Below, in pieces: positions 42,782 to 52,639 of a stretch of DNA of 64,000 bases. The notes beneath the pieces are model-generated. The model was not told the DNA's origin, ran no database searches, and saw only the letters and a list, made by a program, of their open reading frames with translations. Position numbers and translations under genes: made by a program. This stretch comes from Polaribacter porphyrae (lineage in GTDB: Bacteria > Bacteroidota > Bacteroidia > Flavobacteriales > Flavobacteriaceae), in the NCBI RefSeq assembly GCF_002954685.1, contig NZ_MSCN01000001.1:3400375-3464374 (forward strand). Direction: 5' to 3'. Every line of letters starts with the position of its first letter. The first letter of the stretch is position 1.

Positions 42782-43375
42782 AATGAAGTAAATACAAAAG
42801 GGTGATAGTATCCCTATAAAAAAGCCGATATAAATCTCGTTAACTTTATGTGCTTTTAAATTTAACCTAGAACTTGCGAGTATACCAGAAAGTAAAAAAA
42901 AAATGATAATAATTATCAAAAAAGATTTAGTATAAATCGAGCTTAATATTAAAAAAAAACCAGCAGCAACACCTAAAGATAGTAAGTGAATACTACTTTT
43001 TATTTTAAAGTAGAATAAAATATAAACAATTAAAAGTGCCAAAGAGGTAGCAAAAAACAAAAAACTTAATTCTCTTAAATTTGCAATGTTATTTAAAGTA
43101 TTGCCTAATAAAATAAATAAAACCAACATTAATAATAAAGGGATTTTACGTTCTTTTATAGTTTCTGGATGATAACTTTTAATCAATTTTATTTTTTTAA
43201 AAATAATTAAAATTAATAATGGAATGAGATAGGTAACAACAAAAACTAAACTCAAAACCATTAATCTCTGGTAGCTTAATAATCTGTTTGGGATAACTAG
43301 AAAATACAAAACAACACCTATTGTAGGTATAACTATAGGATGAAGTATTGTAGATATAAACTTATTAATATTCAC
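42776..43375 (-). CDS. Polytopic membrane protein, function unknown (PAP2-like region)
   Basis: 199 residues with about six membrane segments; GTG start (43375-43373) overlapping the rpoN stop by one base (TAGTG). The region KSYHPETIKERKIPLLLML has a look of phosphatase-like membrane proteins, and the usual annotation of neighbours of rpoN/porT in flavobacteria is PAP2-related, but I cannot see a complete phosphatase motif. It is the second gene after asnS-rpoN on the minus strand and is coupled to rpoN. Confidence 0.75.
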   Translation of the reverse strand: MNINKFISTILHPIVIPTIGVVLYFLVIPNRLLSYQRLMVLSLVFVVTYLIPLLILIIFKKIKLIKSYHPETIKERKIPLLLMLVLFILLGNTLNNIANLRELSFLFFATSLALLIVYILFYFKIKSSIHLLSLGVAAGFFLILSSIYTKSFLIIIIIFFLLSGILASSRLNLKAHKVNEIYIGFFIGILSPFCIYFIL

Positions 43376-44832
43376 TAAATCTCTTTACGTAGTCGAGCTA
43401 CAGGTAAATCTAACTGTTCACGATATTTTGCAACAGTTCTTCTTGCAATTGGGTAGCCTTTTTCTTTTAAAATTTTCGATAATTTTTCATCAGTTAAAGG
43501 TTTCTTTTTATCTTCTTCAGCAATAACTGTCTCTAATATTTTCTTTATTTCTTTGGTAGAAACATCTTCACCTTGATCGTTCTTCATAGATTCAGAAAAA
43601 AATTCTTTAATTAATTTTGTACCATAAGGTGTAGATACATATTTACTATTTGCAACTCTTGAAACTGTTGAAACATCCATATTTATTTGATCTGCAATAT
43701 CTTTTAAAATCATAGGTTTTAACTTGCGCTCATCACCAGTTAAAAAATAATCATACTGATGATGCATTATCGAATTCATGGTTACTAAAAGTGTTTGTTG
43801 CCTTTGCTTTATAGCATCTATAAACCATTTTGCTGCATCCAATTTTTGTTTAATAAAAAATACGGCATCTTTTTGAGATTTACTTTTCGTTTTAGATTCT
43901 TGATACCCTTTTAACATATTATTGTACTCTCTAGAAACATGTAATTGAGGAGCATTTCTAGAATTTAAAGTTAAATCTAACTCACCATCTAAAATTTTAA
44001 TTGTAAAGTCTGGTACAATTTGTTCGGCTATTTTATTATTACCTGCGTAAGAACTTCCTGGTTTTGGGTTTAATTTTCCAATTTCAGAGTTTACTTCTTT
44101 CAACTCATCTTCTGAAATTGAAAATTTTTCTAATAATTTTTTGTAGTGTTTTTTAACAAAATGATCAAAAGCTGTTTCTAGTATTTCTATTGCAAGACTT
44201 CTAACTTTTGTTTTTTCTTTATTCTTAAGTTGAATAATTAAACATTCTTTTAAATCTCTTGCACCAACACCAATTGGATCAAGTCTATGTACAAAATTTT
44301 TTAAAATTTCAACTACCTTTTCTTCAGTTGTAAAAATATTAGCAGTAAATGCTAAATCATCTACTAAATCAATTATTTCTCTACGTATGTAACCACTATC
44401 GTCTATACTACCAACCAAAAACTCTGCAATAGCACGTTCTTCTTCGTTAAGACGAAATGTATTTAACTGATTTTTTAAAGATTGATGAAAACTAGTTCCT
44501 GCAGCATAAGGCACATTTTTTTCGTCATCATCTGCTGAATAGTTATTGGCTTGTGTTTTATAAGATGGTATTTCATCATCACTTAAATACTCATCAATGT
44601 TAATATCTTCAGCCTCTATTTTCTCTGTGCCAGTATCATCATATTCATTAGATAAATCTTCATCAAAAGAATCATTCTCTTCTTTACCAGTGTCTAATGC
44701 AGGGTTTTCTTCAATTTCTTGTTTTAAACGCTCCTCAAAAGCCTGTGTAGGTAATTGAATTAACTTCATCAACTGAATTTGTTGTGGAGATAATTTTTGA
44801 AGTAATTTGTACTGTAAACTTTGCTTTAGCAT
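43375..44832 (-). CDS. rpoN: RNA polymerase sigma-54 factor
   Basis: 485 residues. Region I is Gln/Leu rich (KLLQKLSPQQIQLMKLIQLPTQ in part, residues 9-30), followed by an acidic region II (about 50-120), core-binding domain (about 125-330) and the DNA-binding part with HTH (about 370-400, DIADQINMDVSTVSRVANSK) and the invariant RpoN box ARRTVAKYRE (463-472). It directs RNA polymerase to -24/-12 promoters activated by AAA+ enhancer-binding proteins; none of those is in the window. A -7 box lies only 5 bases before the ATG. Confidence 0.97.
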   Translation of the reverse strand: MLKQSLQYKLLQKLSPQQIQLMKLIQLPTQAFEERLKQEIEENPALDTGKEENDSFDEDLSNEYDDTGTEKIEAEDINIDEYLSDDEIPSYKTQANNYSADDDEKNVPYAAGTSFHQSLKNQLNTFRLNEEERAIAEFLVGSIDDSGYIRREIIDLVDDLAFTANIFTTEEKVVEILKNFVHRLDPIGVGARDLKECLIIQLKNKEKTKVRSLAIEILETAFDHFVKKHYKKLLEKFSISEDELKEVNSEIGKLNPKPGSSYAGNNKIAEQIVPDFTIKILDGELDLTLNSRNAPQLHVSREYNNMLKGYQESKTKSKSQKDAVFFIKQKLDAAKWFIDAIKQRQQTLLVTMNSIMHHQYDYFLTGDERKLKPMILKDIADQINMDVSTVSRVANSKYVSTPYGTKLIKEFFSESMKNDQGEDVSTKEIKKILETVIAEEDKKKPLTDEKLSKILKEKGYPIARRTVAKYREQLDLPVARLRKEI

Positions 44833-44837
44833 ATAAA

Positions 44838-44845
44838 CAAATATA
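44838..44845 (-). promoter_or_regulatory. Putative -7 box immediately before rpoN
   Basis: On the minus strand TATATTTG, ending 5 bases before the rpoN ATG. This predicts a leaderless or nearly leaderless rpoN mRNA. It sits after the asnS terminator, so rpoN would have independent expression. Confidence 0.45.
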
Positions 44846-44863
44846 AGAAATCGATTAAAATAA

Positions 44864-44891
44864 AATCGCCATTCTTAAAGGAATGACGATT
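44864..44891 (-). terminator. Terminator between asnS and rpoN
   Basis: AATCGcCATTC / GAATGaCGATT with one mismatch and a 6-base loop; on the minus strand the following sequence is T-rich (TTTTATTTTAA). It lies 25 bases beyond the asnS stop. Confidence 0.65.
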
Positions 44892-44915
44892 CGTAAAATA
44901 AGTTTTATGATTTTT

Positions 44916-46349
44916 TTAGAACTCTGCGTTTTGAGGTGTTCTTGGAAAAGGAATTACATCTCTAATATTACTCATTCCTGTTACAAATTGCACTAATCTT
45001 TCAAAACCAAGACCAAAACCAGAATGTTCTGCTGTTCCATATTTACGTAAATCTAAATACCACCATAATTCTTCTTCAGGAATATCAAGAGCTTTCATCT
45101 TTTCTACTAGAACCTCATAACGTTCTTCTCTTTGAGAACCTCCAACTATTTCTCCAATTCCTGGAAAAAGAACATCCATTGCTCTTACTGTTTTTCCATC
45201 GTCATTTAAACGCATGTAAAATGCTTTAATGTTTGCAGGGTAATCAAACAAAATAACAGGACATTTAAAATGTTTTTCGACTAAAAAGCGTTCGTGTTCT
45301 GACTGTAGATCTGCTCCCCATTCATTGATTGGAAATTGGAATTTCTTCTTTTTATTGGGTTTTGAGTTTCTTAAAATATCAATAGCTTCTGTGTAAGAAA
45401 CACGTTTAAAATTATTATCAACTACAAACTTTAGTTTTTCTAGCAAACTCATTTCACTTCTTTGTGCTTGAGGTTTACTATTTTCTTCTTGTGTTAAACG
45501 TTGATCTAAAAAAGCTAAATCGTCTTTACAAGTTTCTAAAATATCATTGATTACAGATTTTATAAAATCTTCAGCCAAATCCATATTACCATCTAAATTC
45601 ATAAAAGCAACTTCTGGTTCTATCATCCAAAACTCTGCTAAATGACGAGTAGTATTTGAGTTTTCTGCCCTAAAAGTTGGTCCAAAAGTATAGGCTTTGC
45701 CTAAAGACATAGCAAAGGTTTCTGCTTCTAGTTGACCAGAAACTGTAAGATTAGTTTCTTTACCAAAAAAATCTTTAGAATAATCTATTTTTCCATCTTC
45801 AGTTACTGGTGCTTTGTTGTCTTCAAAAGAAGTAACTCTAAACATTTCTCCTGCACCTTCTGCATCAGAACCTGTAATGATTGGTGTATTTACATAGTTA
45901 AAACCATTTTCTTGAAAATATTTATGAACAGCAAAAGAAAGTTTAGAACGCACTCGCATTACAGCACTAAACGTATTGGTTCTCATTCTTAAATGCGCAT
46001 TTTCACGTAAAAACTCGAAACTGTGTTTTTTGGGTTGAATAGGATATTCATCTGGATTAGAATCACCTAAAACTTCAATTTCAGAAACCTGTACCTCAAC
46101 AGTTTGTCCTCTTCCTTGGCTTTCAACAATTATACCTTTTACAGATATTGATGCACCAGTTGTAATTCGTTTCAGAATATTTTCATCTGTGTTTTCAAAA
46201 TCAATGACACATTGTATATTTTTTATTGTAGAACCATCATTTAAAGCAATAAATCTATTGCTTCTAAATGTTCTAACCCAACCTTTTAGGTGTACTTCTT
46301 GTAAAAGTGCATCAGAATTTAAAATTTCTGCAACATTTTTCTCTATCAT
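44916..46349 (-). CDS. asnS: Asparagine-tRNA ligase
   Basis: 477 residues, the usual length. N-terminal OB-fold anticodon-binding domain (about 15-105: [20 protein letters not shown] in part) and class II catalytic domain with motif 2 ([21 protein letters not shown] region, about 230-250) and motif 3 [15 protein letters not shown] (about 446-460). The AsnS-specific insert and [22 protein letters not shown] distinguish it from AspS. Charges tRNA(Asn). A near -7 sequence TATATTTA lies about 47 bases upstream. Confidence 0.97.
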   Translation of the reverse strand: MIEKNVAEILNSDALLQEVHLKGWVRTFRSNRFIALNDGSTIKNIQCVIDFENTDENILKRITTGASISVKGIIVESQGRGQTVEVQVSEIEVLGDSNPDEYPIQPKKHSFEFLRENAHLRMRTNTFSAVMRVRSKLSFAVHKYFQENGFNYVNTPIITGSDAEGAGEMFRVTSFEDNKAPVTEDGKIDYSKDFFGKETNLTVSGQLEAETFAMSLGKAYTFGPTFRAENSNTTRHLAEFWMIEPEVAFMNLDGNMDLAEDFIKSVINDILETCKDDLAFLDQRLTQEENSKPQAQRSEMSLLEKLKFVVDNNFKRVSYTEAIDILRNSKPNKKKKFQFPINEWGADLQSEHERFLVEKHFKCPVILFDYPANIKAFYMRLNDDGKTVRAMDVLFPGIGEIVGGSQREERYEVLVEKMKALDIPEEELWWYLDLRKYGTAEHSGFGLGFERLVQFVTGMSNIRDVIPFPRTPQNAEF

Positions 46350-46453
46350 ATTTTATTATGTTTGATTGAATTTTCCTTAAAAATTTACTGAATTGTAAAT
46401 ATACCTTTTTACAATAAAATTAGCAATGTTAGGTTCTGAATAAAAATTTAAAT

Positions 46454-48829
46454 TTATTCTTTGATTTTTATTTCTTTTGGCGGAATAATTTTAATCTTTG
46501 GTTCTTTAAAAACTTTTTTGTTTGCAATCTTTTTCTCAAAAGTAAGTAGTAAAGATGGTAACAACAATAAATTAGAAACCATTGCTAAAAGTAAAGTTAC
46601 TGAAACTAACCCACCAAGTGCTATTGTACCACCAAAACTAGATAATGTAAATGTTAAAAAACCGAAGAAAAGTACAATAGAGGTATAAAACATACTTACC
46701 CCAGTTTCTCGTAAAGCAGCATAAACAGAAGGTTTAATTCTCCATTTGTTAGTAATAAGTTCTTGTCGATACTTTGCTAAAAAATGGATGGTATCATCAA
46801 CAGAAATACCAAAAGCAATACTAAAAACTAATATTGTTGATGGTTTTATAGGGATGTTAAAGAAACCCATTAACCCAGCTGTAATTAATAAAGGAAGAAT
46901 ATTTGGTAATAATGATATTAAAATCATGGGCGGAGAACGAAACATCCAAGCCATAAATAGGGCAATTAAAACAATGGCTAATGATAATGAAAAAACTAAA
47001 TTTGTAATTAAATAATTAGTCCCTTTTATAAAAACCAATGCTTTGCCAGTAATTGAAACATTATATCTGTCTGATGGAAATTCCTTATCAATTACTCTTT
47101 GTAATTGTTCTTGAATTTCATCCATCCTATCTGAACCCACATCTTTCATAAAAGTTGTTATTCTTGCATAACGTCCAGTAGAATCAACAATGCTTTTTAG
47201 CATACCAGCATCACTATTAGAATTTTTTGTGTAAGAGAAAATATAACTTTTTTCTTGATTTGTAGGTAATTGATAATATTTAGGATTCCCTTTGTAATAT
47301 GCTTGTTTAGAATATTTAACAAGATTTACAGCAGAGATTGATTTAGATAATTCTGGGAAATTTTCGATAGTTTCATTAATCTTATCCATCTTTTTTAAAG
47401 TAGATAATTTCATGACTCCTTTCTCTTTTTTGGTATCAATTAAAATCTCTAAAGGCATAATACCTCCAAATTCATTTTCGAAAAATTTTATGTCTTTGTA
47501 GAAAGCCTTACTCTTTGGCATATCTTCAATTAAACTCCCAGAAACTCTAATTTTATAAACGCCAATTATTCCTAAAACGATAACAATTACAGTAGCAAAA
47601 TAAATGGCTATTCTTTGGTTTTTTACAGTTTTTTCCATCCAATCAACTACATTTTCAATCCATCTTTTTTCAAGATGACTCAAATGTTTCTTTTTGGGTA
47701 ATGGCATAAAACTATAAATAATTGGTATAATGAGTAAAGCCAGTATAAAAATACTGATGATGTTTACTGATGCTAAAATTCCAAACTCACGTAGTAAATT
47801 ACTTTTTACAAAAACAAAGGTTGCAAAACCAGATGCAGTTGTAATGTTGGTCATTAAAGTAGCATTACCAATTTTAGAAATTACCCTTTGTAATGCCTTT
47901 GCTTGTTGGCCATGTTTTTTTATTTCTTGTTGATATTTATTTATTAAAAATACAGCATTGGGCACACCAATTACGATAATTAAAGGTGGAATTAAAGCTG
48001 ATAAAACTGTAATTTCGTACCGAAACCAACCAATAAAACCAAAAGCCCAAACAACACCTATTAACACTACTAATAATGTAATAAAAGTGGCTCTAAAAGA
48101 CCTAAAAAAGAAAAAGAAAATTACAGCAGTTATGAGTAAAGCACCTAAAACGAATAGACCAATTTCATCTTGAATGTTTTGTGCGTTTAATGTTCTAATA
48201 TAAGGCATACCAGAAACACGGACATCTAAATTTGTGTCAGCTTCAAACTTATCTATAATAGGTATTAAAGTATTAAATATAAAATCTCTTCTTACAGGAG
48301 TATTTATAATGCTTTTTTTGATATAAATGGCAGTCTGTAATGTACCAGTTTCTTTATTGAATAATAAATTATCGTAAAAGGGGAGTTTGTTAAAAAGTTG
48401 CTCTTTTATTTTTGAAACTTCTTTAGTTGTACTTGGTGCTTTTTCATAAAGAGGCTCTAGAATAAACTTTCTTTTTTTTCTATCAGCTTTTAACTTTTTA
48501 ATATCAGCAATAGATAATGTAAAATCTATTTCATCTAAATTATCAAATTGATTTACAAGATTATTCCAAGCATTGAATTTTGCAGGAGTAAATACGGTTG
48601 AATCTTTTATACCTAGAATTACAAGATTACCTTCTTCACCAAAAATTTCAAGAAATTTGTTGTACTCTAAATTAGCTTCATGATTTTCTGGAAGTAAATT
48701 AGCCTCTGTATATGAAAACTTCATATACTTCATTTGTGAAGCTAGCAAGCCAGTTATTATTGCGATACCTAATAAAACTAGATAGCGATTTCTTAAAATA
48801 AGACCAGCTACTTTTGTCCAGAAATTCAT
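46454..48829 (-). CDS. RND/MMPL-family membrane transporter
   Basis: 791 residues, with the duplicated RND layout: membrane segment 1 (about 12-30), periplasmic domain, five segments (about 225-385), another segment (about 410-430), a second periplasmic domain and five segments (about 620-770). Conserved charged helix features are IGVPNAVFLINKYQQE and GISVDDTIHFLAKYRQE, the second copy carrying the proton-relay Asp pair. The short form without fusion partner is typical of MMPL-like lipid or hydrophobic compound exporters. The substrate is unknown. A -7 box TACATTTG on the minus strand is at 48846-48853. Confidence 0.9.
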   Translation of the reverse strand: MNFWTKVAGLILRNRYLVLLGIAIITGLLASQMKYMKFSYTEANLLPENHEANLEYNKFLEIFGEEGNLVILGIKDSTVFTPAKFNAWNNLVNQFDNLDEIDFTLSIADIKKLKADRKKRKFILEPLYEKAPSTTKEVSKIKEQLFNKLPFYDNLLFNKETGTLQTAIYIKKSIINTPVRRDFIFNTLIPIIDKFEADTNLDVRVSGMPYIRTLNAQNIQDEIGLFVLGALLITAVIFFFFFRSFRATFITLLVVLIGVVWAFGFIGWFRYEITVLSALIPPLIIVIGVPNAVFLINKYQQEIKKHGQQAKALQRVISKIGNATLMTNITTASGFATFVFVKSNLLREFGILASVNIISIFILALLIIPIIYSFMPLPKKKHLSHLEKRWIENVVDWMEKTVKNQRIAIYFATVIVIVLGIIGVYKIRVSGSLIEDMPKSKAFYKDIKFFENEFGGIMPLEILIDTKKEKGVMKLSTLKKMDKINETIENFPELSKSISAVNLVKYSKQAYYKGNPKYYQLPTNQEKSYIFSYTKNSNSDAGMLKSIVDSTGRYARITTFMKDVGSDRMDEIQEQLQRVIDKEFPSDRYNVSITGKALVFIKGTNYLITNLVFSLSLAIVLIALFMAWMFRSPPMILISLLPNILPLLITAGLMGFFNIPIKPSTILVFSIAFGISVDDTIHFLAKYRQELITNKWRIKPSVYAALRETGVSMFYTSIVLFFGFLTFTLSSFGGTIALGGLVSVTLLLAMVSNLLLLPSLLLTFEKKIANKKVFKEPKIKIIPPKEIKIKE

Positions 48830-48845
48830 TTAGAGAAAATTTCTG

Positions 48846-48853
48846 CAAATGTA
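48846..48853 (-). promoter_or_regulatory. Putative -7 box of the RND/MMPL gene
   Basis: On the minus strand TACATTTG fits TAnnTTTG, 16 bases before the ATG at 48829 and after the frr terminator. No clear -33 element. Confidence 0.5.
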
Positions 48854-48879
48854 CATAATTTGAAATAGTGTTATAAAAA

Positions 48880-48904
48880 AAGAGATGTTTAAAAAACATC
48901 TCTT
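48880..48904 (-). terminator. Rho-independent terminator after frr
   Basis: AAGAGATGTTT / AAACATCTCTT, perfect 11-bp stem with a 3-base loop; on the minus strand it is followed by a run of T. It ends the pyrH-frr operon. Confidence 0.88.
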
Positions 48905-48915
48905 CAATTACTTAA

Positions 48916-49470
48916 TTATATGGTTAGTATTTCTTTTTCTTTAACAGCTAGTTTATCATCTATTAATTTAGTAAAACTATCTGTTAATTTTTGAACTTCA
49001 TCTTCAGCTATTTTAAGCATATCTTCAGAAATATCAAGCTTTTTAAGTTCATTATTGGCTTCTTTTCTATCGTTTCTAACACCAACTTTAGCATCTTCAG
49101 CTTCAGCTTTTGCTTGTTTTGCCAAATTTCTTCTACGTTCTTCTGTTAAAGGTGGTACATTGATCATAATGACATCACCATTATTCATTGGGTTAAAACC
49201 AAGGTTTGCCATTTGTATTGCTTTTTCTATTTCTTGAAGCATGTTTTTTTCCCAAGGTTGTATGCTTAATGTTCTTGCATCTGGTGTATTAACATTGGCA
49301 ACTTGTGCTAATGGAGTTTGAGAACCATAATAATCTACCATTACAGTACTTAACATAGCAGGCGTAGCTTTACCAGCTCTAATGGTTTTCAACTCTTTTT
49401 CTAAATGTGCAATAGCTCCATTCATTGCTTCTTTAGCAGTATCTAAAACAAATTCAACTTCTTCGTTCAT
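48916..49470 (-). CDS. frr: Ribosome recycling factor
   Basis: 184 residues, normal length. Three-helix-bundle domain and the conserved middle: LKTIRAGKATPAML (about 26-39), VDYYGSQTPLAQVANVNTPDARTLSIQPWEK in short pieces (about 45-75), NPMNNGDVIMINVPPLTEERRR. Releases ribosomes from mRNA after termination, with EF-G. Cotranscribed with pyrH upstream (20-base gap), the conserved pyrH-frr order. Confidence 0.97.
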   Translation of the reverse strand: MNEEVEFVLDTAKEAMNGAIAHLEKELKTIRAGKATPAMLSTVMVDYYGSQTPLAQVANVNTPDARTLSIQPWEKNMLQEIEKAIQMANLGFNPMNNGDVIMINVPPLTEERRRNLAKQAKAEAEDAKVGVRNDRKEANNELKKLDISEDMLKIAEDEVQKLTDSFTKLIDDKLAVKEKEILTI

Positions 49471-49490
49471 TTTATTATTGTATTTAATCT

Positions 49491-50201
49491 CTATAAAACA
49501 TCAACAATGGTACCAATTTTTTCTCCAGAAACTAATTTCATCAGATTTCCAGTTTTATTCATATCAAAAATAATAATTGGTAATTTATTTTCTTCACTTA
49601 AGGTAAAAGCAGTCATATCCATCACTTTTAACCCTTTATTAATCACATCTTTAAAAGAAATAGTATCAAATTTAGTTGCGTTTTTGTTTTTCTCTGGATC
49701 TTCATTATAAACACCATCAACCCTTGTCCCTTTTAAAATTGCATCAGCACTAATTTCAATGGCTCTTAAAACAGCTGCTGTATCAGTTGTAAAATATGGG
49801 TTACCAGTTCCAGCTCCAAAAATAACAACACGTCCTTTTTCTAAATGTCTAATAGCTTTTCTTTTAATATATGGCTCTGCTACTTCTTTAATTTCTAGTG
49901 CAGTTTGTAATCTTGTATGAACGTTTTCATCTTCTAAAGCACTTTGTAGTGCAAGTCCATTTATACAAGTAGCTAACATACCCATATGATCTCCTTGTAC
50001 ACGATCCATGCCATTACTAGCACCAGCAACACCTCTAAAAATATTTCCTCCACCAATAACAATAGCCACTTCTATACCTTTTTCTACAACTTCTTTAATT
50101 TCTTTTGCATATTCAGAAAGACGTTTTGGGTCTATACCATATTGTCTTTCGCCCATTAAAGCTTCTCCACTCAATTTTAAAAGAATTCTTTTGTATTGCA
50201 T
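49491..50201 (-). CDS. pyrH: UMP kinase
   Basis: 236 residues. Amino-acid-kinase fold: [14 protein letters not shown] (4-17), [10 protein letters not shown] (about 47-56), [15 protein letters not shown] (about 70-84), [17 protein letters not shown] and [11 protein letters not shown]. Phosphorylates UMP to UDP in pyrimidine nucleotide synthesis. First gene of pyrH-frr; a minus-strand TAATTTTG -7 box lies at 50245-50252. Divergent from tig. Confidence 0.97.
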   Translation of the reverse strand: MQYKRILLKLSGEALMGERQYGIDPKRLSEYAKEIKEVVEKGIEVAIVIGGGNIFRGVAGASNGMDRVQGDHMGMLATCINGLALQSALEDENVHTRLQTALEIKEVAEPYIKRKAIRHLEKGRVVIFGAGTGNPYFTTDTAAVLRAIEISADAILKGTRVDGVYNEDPEKNKNATKFDTISFKDVINKGLKVMDMTAFTLSEENKLPIIIFDMNKTGNLMKLVSGEKIGTIVDVL

Positions 50202-50244
50202 TTTATTTGGATAAATTAATTTCGTTAAGAAATTTTAAGTTGCA

Positions 50245-50252
50245 CAAAATTA
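50245..50252 (-). promoter_or_regulatory. Putative -7 box of the pyrH-frr operon
   Basis: On the minus strand TAATTTTG fits TAnnTTTG, 43 bases before the pyrH ATG; no clear -33 TTG. Confidence 0.5.
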
Positions 50253-50346
50253 AACATTTTTTTCGGTTTACATATTTTAGAAAAACTTCTTTTGATTTTA
50301 AATTTCAATACTAAAATAAAATTACTGAAATAGAACTATTTACACA

Positions 50347-50377
50347 TTGCAGGATACAATTAAAATAACTAATTTTG
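50347..50377 (+). promoter_or_regulatory. Promoter of tig
   Basis: TTG (50347-50349), 20-base spacer, TAATTTTG (50370-50377); ATG follows 25 bases later. Confidence 0.6.
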
Positions 50378-50402
50378 CAGTCGATTTTTTTAAAACGAAA
50401 AG

Positions 50403-51725
50403 ATGAATATTACAAAAGAAAACGTAGATGCATTAAATGCAGTTGTAAAGGTTGATATAGTTGCTGATGATTACCAACCAAAAGTTACAGAAGTTTTAAC
50501 AGATTATAGAAAAAAAGCGAACATTCCAGGATTTAGAAAAGGTCATGTACCTATGGGAATGATTAAAAAGCAATATGGTAAATCTGTAATGATTGATGAA
50601 GTAAATAAGCTTTTACAAGATTCTTTAAACAAATTTATCACAGAAGAAAAATTAGACATTCTAGGAAACCCATTACCAAGAATTCAAGAAGACTTTAATT
50701 GGGATGCAGATACTTTTTCTTTTGAATTTGAATTGGGTATTGCTCCAGAATTTAATGTTGATTTAACTGCAAAAAACAAAGTAAAACAATACAATATTGT
50801 TGCAACAGATAAATTAATTGATGAAGAAGTTAAAAATATCCAAACTCGTTATGGAAAAATGAGTTCATTAGATGAAGCAACAGAACATTCTAACGTTACT
50901 GGTACTTTTGTAAACGAAGAAAAAGAAATCAATAAAAAAGCTACTTTTTTAGTTAACGACTTAAAAGGAAAGAAAAACGAAAAGAAAGTTATAGGTGCTA
51001 AAATTGGTGATGTAATCGAGTTAGAAACCAAGAAATTATTCGAAGATGACCATAAATTACAAAATATACTAGGTGTTTCTCACGATGAAATTCACGATTT
51101 AGATATCAAAGTAATCTTAACAGTTGAAGATATAACCAAAACAGAACCTGCAGATTTAGATAAAGAATTATTCGATAAATTATTTGCTGATGGAAGTGTT
51201 TCTACAGTAACTGAATTAAGAGAAAAGATTAAAGAAGACGCAGAAAAACAATTTCAACAACAAGCAGATCAACAATTATTAAACGCAATTCAAGAGCATT
51301 TAATTGAAAACACAAAATTCGATTTGCCAAAAGAATTTTTAGAAAAATGGTTGCAGACTGCAGGAGAAAAAGAACTGACTGCAGAAGAAGCTACAGCTGA
51401 ATATGAAAAATCCGAAAAAGGTCTACGTTACCAATTAATAGAAGGTAAAATTATGAAGGATAATGATATCAAACTTGATTATCAAGAATTGGTAGATTAT
51501 GCTAAAGGTTTTATTAGAACACAGATGGCTCAATTTGGTAATATGAATCCAGAAGAAAAAGAATTGGATGATATTGCTGGTAGAATCTTACAAAACAAAG
51601 ATGAAGCTCAAAAACTACAATCTCAATTAATTAGTCAAAAATTGTTGACTTTCTTTAAAGAGAATATGAAATTTAAGACAAAAGAAGTTTCTTACGAAGA
51701 TTTTATAAAAGAAGTTTACAAATAA
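50403..51725 (+). CDS. tig: Trigger factor
   Basis: 440 residues. N-terminal ribosome-binding domain with the signature IPGFRKGHVPMGMIKKQYG (about 40-58), a middle region where the FKBP-type domain belongs (about 150-245) and the C-terminal helical arms. The middle domain lacks the recognisable FKBP active-site motifs (no GxFIPGFE-type sequence), as in other Bacteroidetes trigger factors, so prolyl isomerase activity is doubtful. It is a ribosome-associated chaperone and is encoded upstream of clpP-clpX in the classic order. Confidence 0.95.
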   Translation: MNITKENVDALNAVVKVDIVADDYQPKVTEVLTDYRKKANIPGFRKGHVPMGMIKKQYGKSVMIDEVNKLLQDSLNKFITEEKLDILGNPLPRIQEDFNWDADTFSFEFELGIAPEFNVDLTAKNKVKQYNIVATDKLIDEEVKNIQTRYGKMSSLDEATEHSNVTGTFVNEEKEINKKATFLVNDLKGKKNEKKVIGAKIGDVIELETKKLFEDDHKLQNILGVSHDEIHDLDIKVILTVEDITKTEPADLDKELFDKLFADGSVSTVTELREKIKEDAEKQFQQQADQQLLNAIQEHLIENTKFDLPKEFLEKWLQTAGEKELTAEEATAEYEKSEKGLRYQLIEGKIMKDNDIKLDYQELVDYAKGFIRTQMAQFGNMNPEEKELDDIAGRILQNKDEAQKLQSQLISQKLLTFFKENMKFKTKEVSYEDFIKEVYK

Positions 51726-51772
51726 AAACTCCTATTTATTCTACTGAATTTGTTTTAGTTTCTCAAAATAAA

Positions 51773-51805
51773 ATAAAACCTGAATTGAAAAAATTCAGGT
51801 TTTAT
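51773..51805 (+). terminator. Rho-independent terminator after tig
   Basis: Perfect 14-bp stem ATAAAACCTGAATT / AATTCAGGTTTTAT with a 5-base loop. The T-run is built into the 3' arm. Confidence 0.85.
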
Positions 51806-51883
51806 CGTTTAAAAAAACTAACATAATATTAAGAGAATAGTTCTTATCTTTACATATTAATTCAATTAAAAAGAATATAGATA

Positions 51884-52543
51884 ATGGATTTTGGAAAAGA
51901 GTTCGAAAAATACGCTACTAAACATAAAGGAATAAGCAGCACATATTACCAACAATTAGCAAATAGCTTAACACCATATATTATGGAAGAGCGTCAAATG
52001 AATATCACTCAAATGGATGTTTTTTCACGTTTAATGATGGATAGAATTATTTTTTTAGGTACTGGAGTTAATGATCAGGTAGCTAATATTATACAAGCAC
52101 AATTGTTATTTTTAGAAAGTGTTGATGCGAATAAAGATATTTCTATTTATATCAACTCTCCAGGAGGTGGAGTATATGCTGGTTTAGGTATATATGATAC
52201 AATGCAATTTATTAAACCAGATGTAGCAACAATTTGTACAGGTATGGCTGCATCTATGGGAGCTGTTTTAATGTGTGCAGGTAAAGAAGGAAAACGTTCA
52301 GCTTTACCCCATTCAAGAATTATGATTCATCAACCTATGAGTGGTACTCAAGGACAAGTTTCGGATATGGAAATTACAATAAAAGAAACAATTAAATTAA
52401 GAGATGAATTATATACAATTATTTCAAATCATTCTGGACAAACTTTTGATAAAATAAAAACTGATTCTGATAGAGATTATTGGATGAGAGCAGATGAAGC
52501 CAAAGCATATGGGATGATTGATGAAGTTTTAGCAAGAAAGTAA
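51884..52543 (+). CDS. clpP: ATP-dependent Clp protease proteolytic subunit
   Basis: 219 residues. Catalytic triad elements: Ser in TGMAASMGAVLMCAG (Ser about 124), His in HSRIMIHQP (about 148-149) and the downstream Asp in RDYWMRADEA. YINSPGGGVYAGLGIYDTM is the oxyanion/head region. Slightly extended N-terminus, possibly cleaved. Forms the tetradecameric chamber served by ClpX, encoded just downstream after a palindromic repeat. A partial -7 match (TATCTTTA) lies at 51845-51852. Confidence 0.97.
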   Translation: MDFGKEFEKYATKHKGISSTYYQQLANSLTPYIMEERQMNITQMDVFSRLMMDRIIFLGTGVNDQVANIIQAQLLFLESVDANKDISIYINSPGGGVYAGLGIYDTMQFIKPDVATICTGMAASMGAVLMCAGKEGKRSALPHSRIMIHQPMSGTQGQVSDMEITIKETIKLRDELYTIISNHSGQTFDKIKTDSDRDYWMRADEAKAYGMIDEVLARK

Positions 52544-52552
52544 ATTAGTTCT

Positions 52553-52620
52553 GTCATTGCGAACAGAGTGAAGCAATCTTTTTTTTTAAATGAGAGATAA
52601 CTTCGTAGACTCGTTATGAC
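52553..52620. repeat. Intergenic palindromic repeat between clpP and clpX
   Basis: Left arm beginning GTCATTGCGAACAGAG and right arm ending CTCGTTATGAC form an imperfect palindrome of about 68 bp. The left-arm sequence is of the dispersed GTCATTGCGA-type intergenic element known from many Bacteroidetes genomes. It contains an in-frame ATG (52616) that would add 8 residues to ClpX, so that start is rejected. Confidence 0.65.
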
Positions 52621-52639
52621 GTTTTTAAGTAAAAACAAA

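Noticed and set aside
52616..52639. Upstream ATG as start of clpX
   Set aside because: It lies in the right arm of an intergenic palindrome and would add eight residues ahead of the conserved MSKEENLECSFC start.
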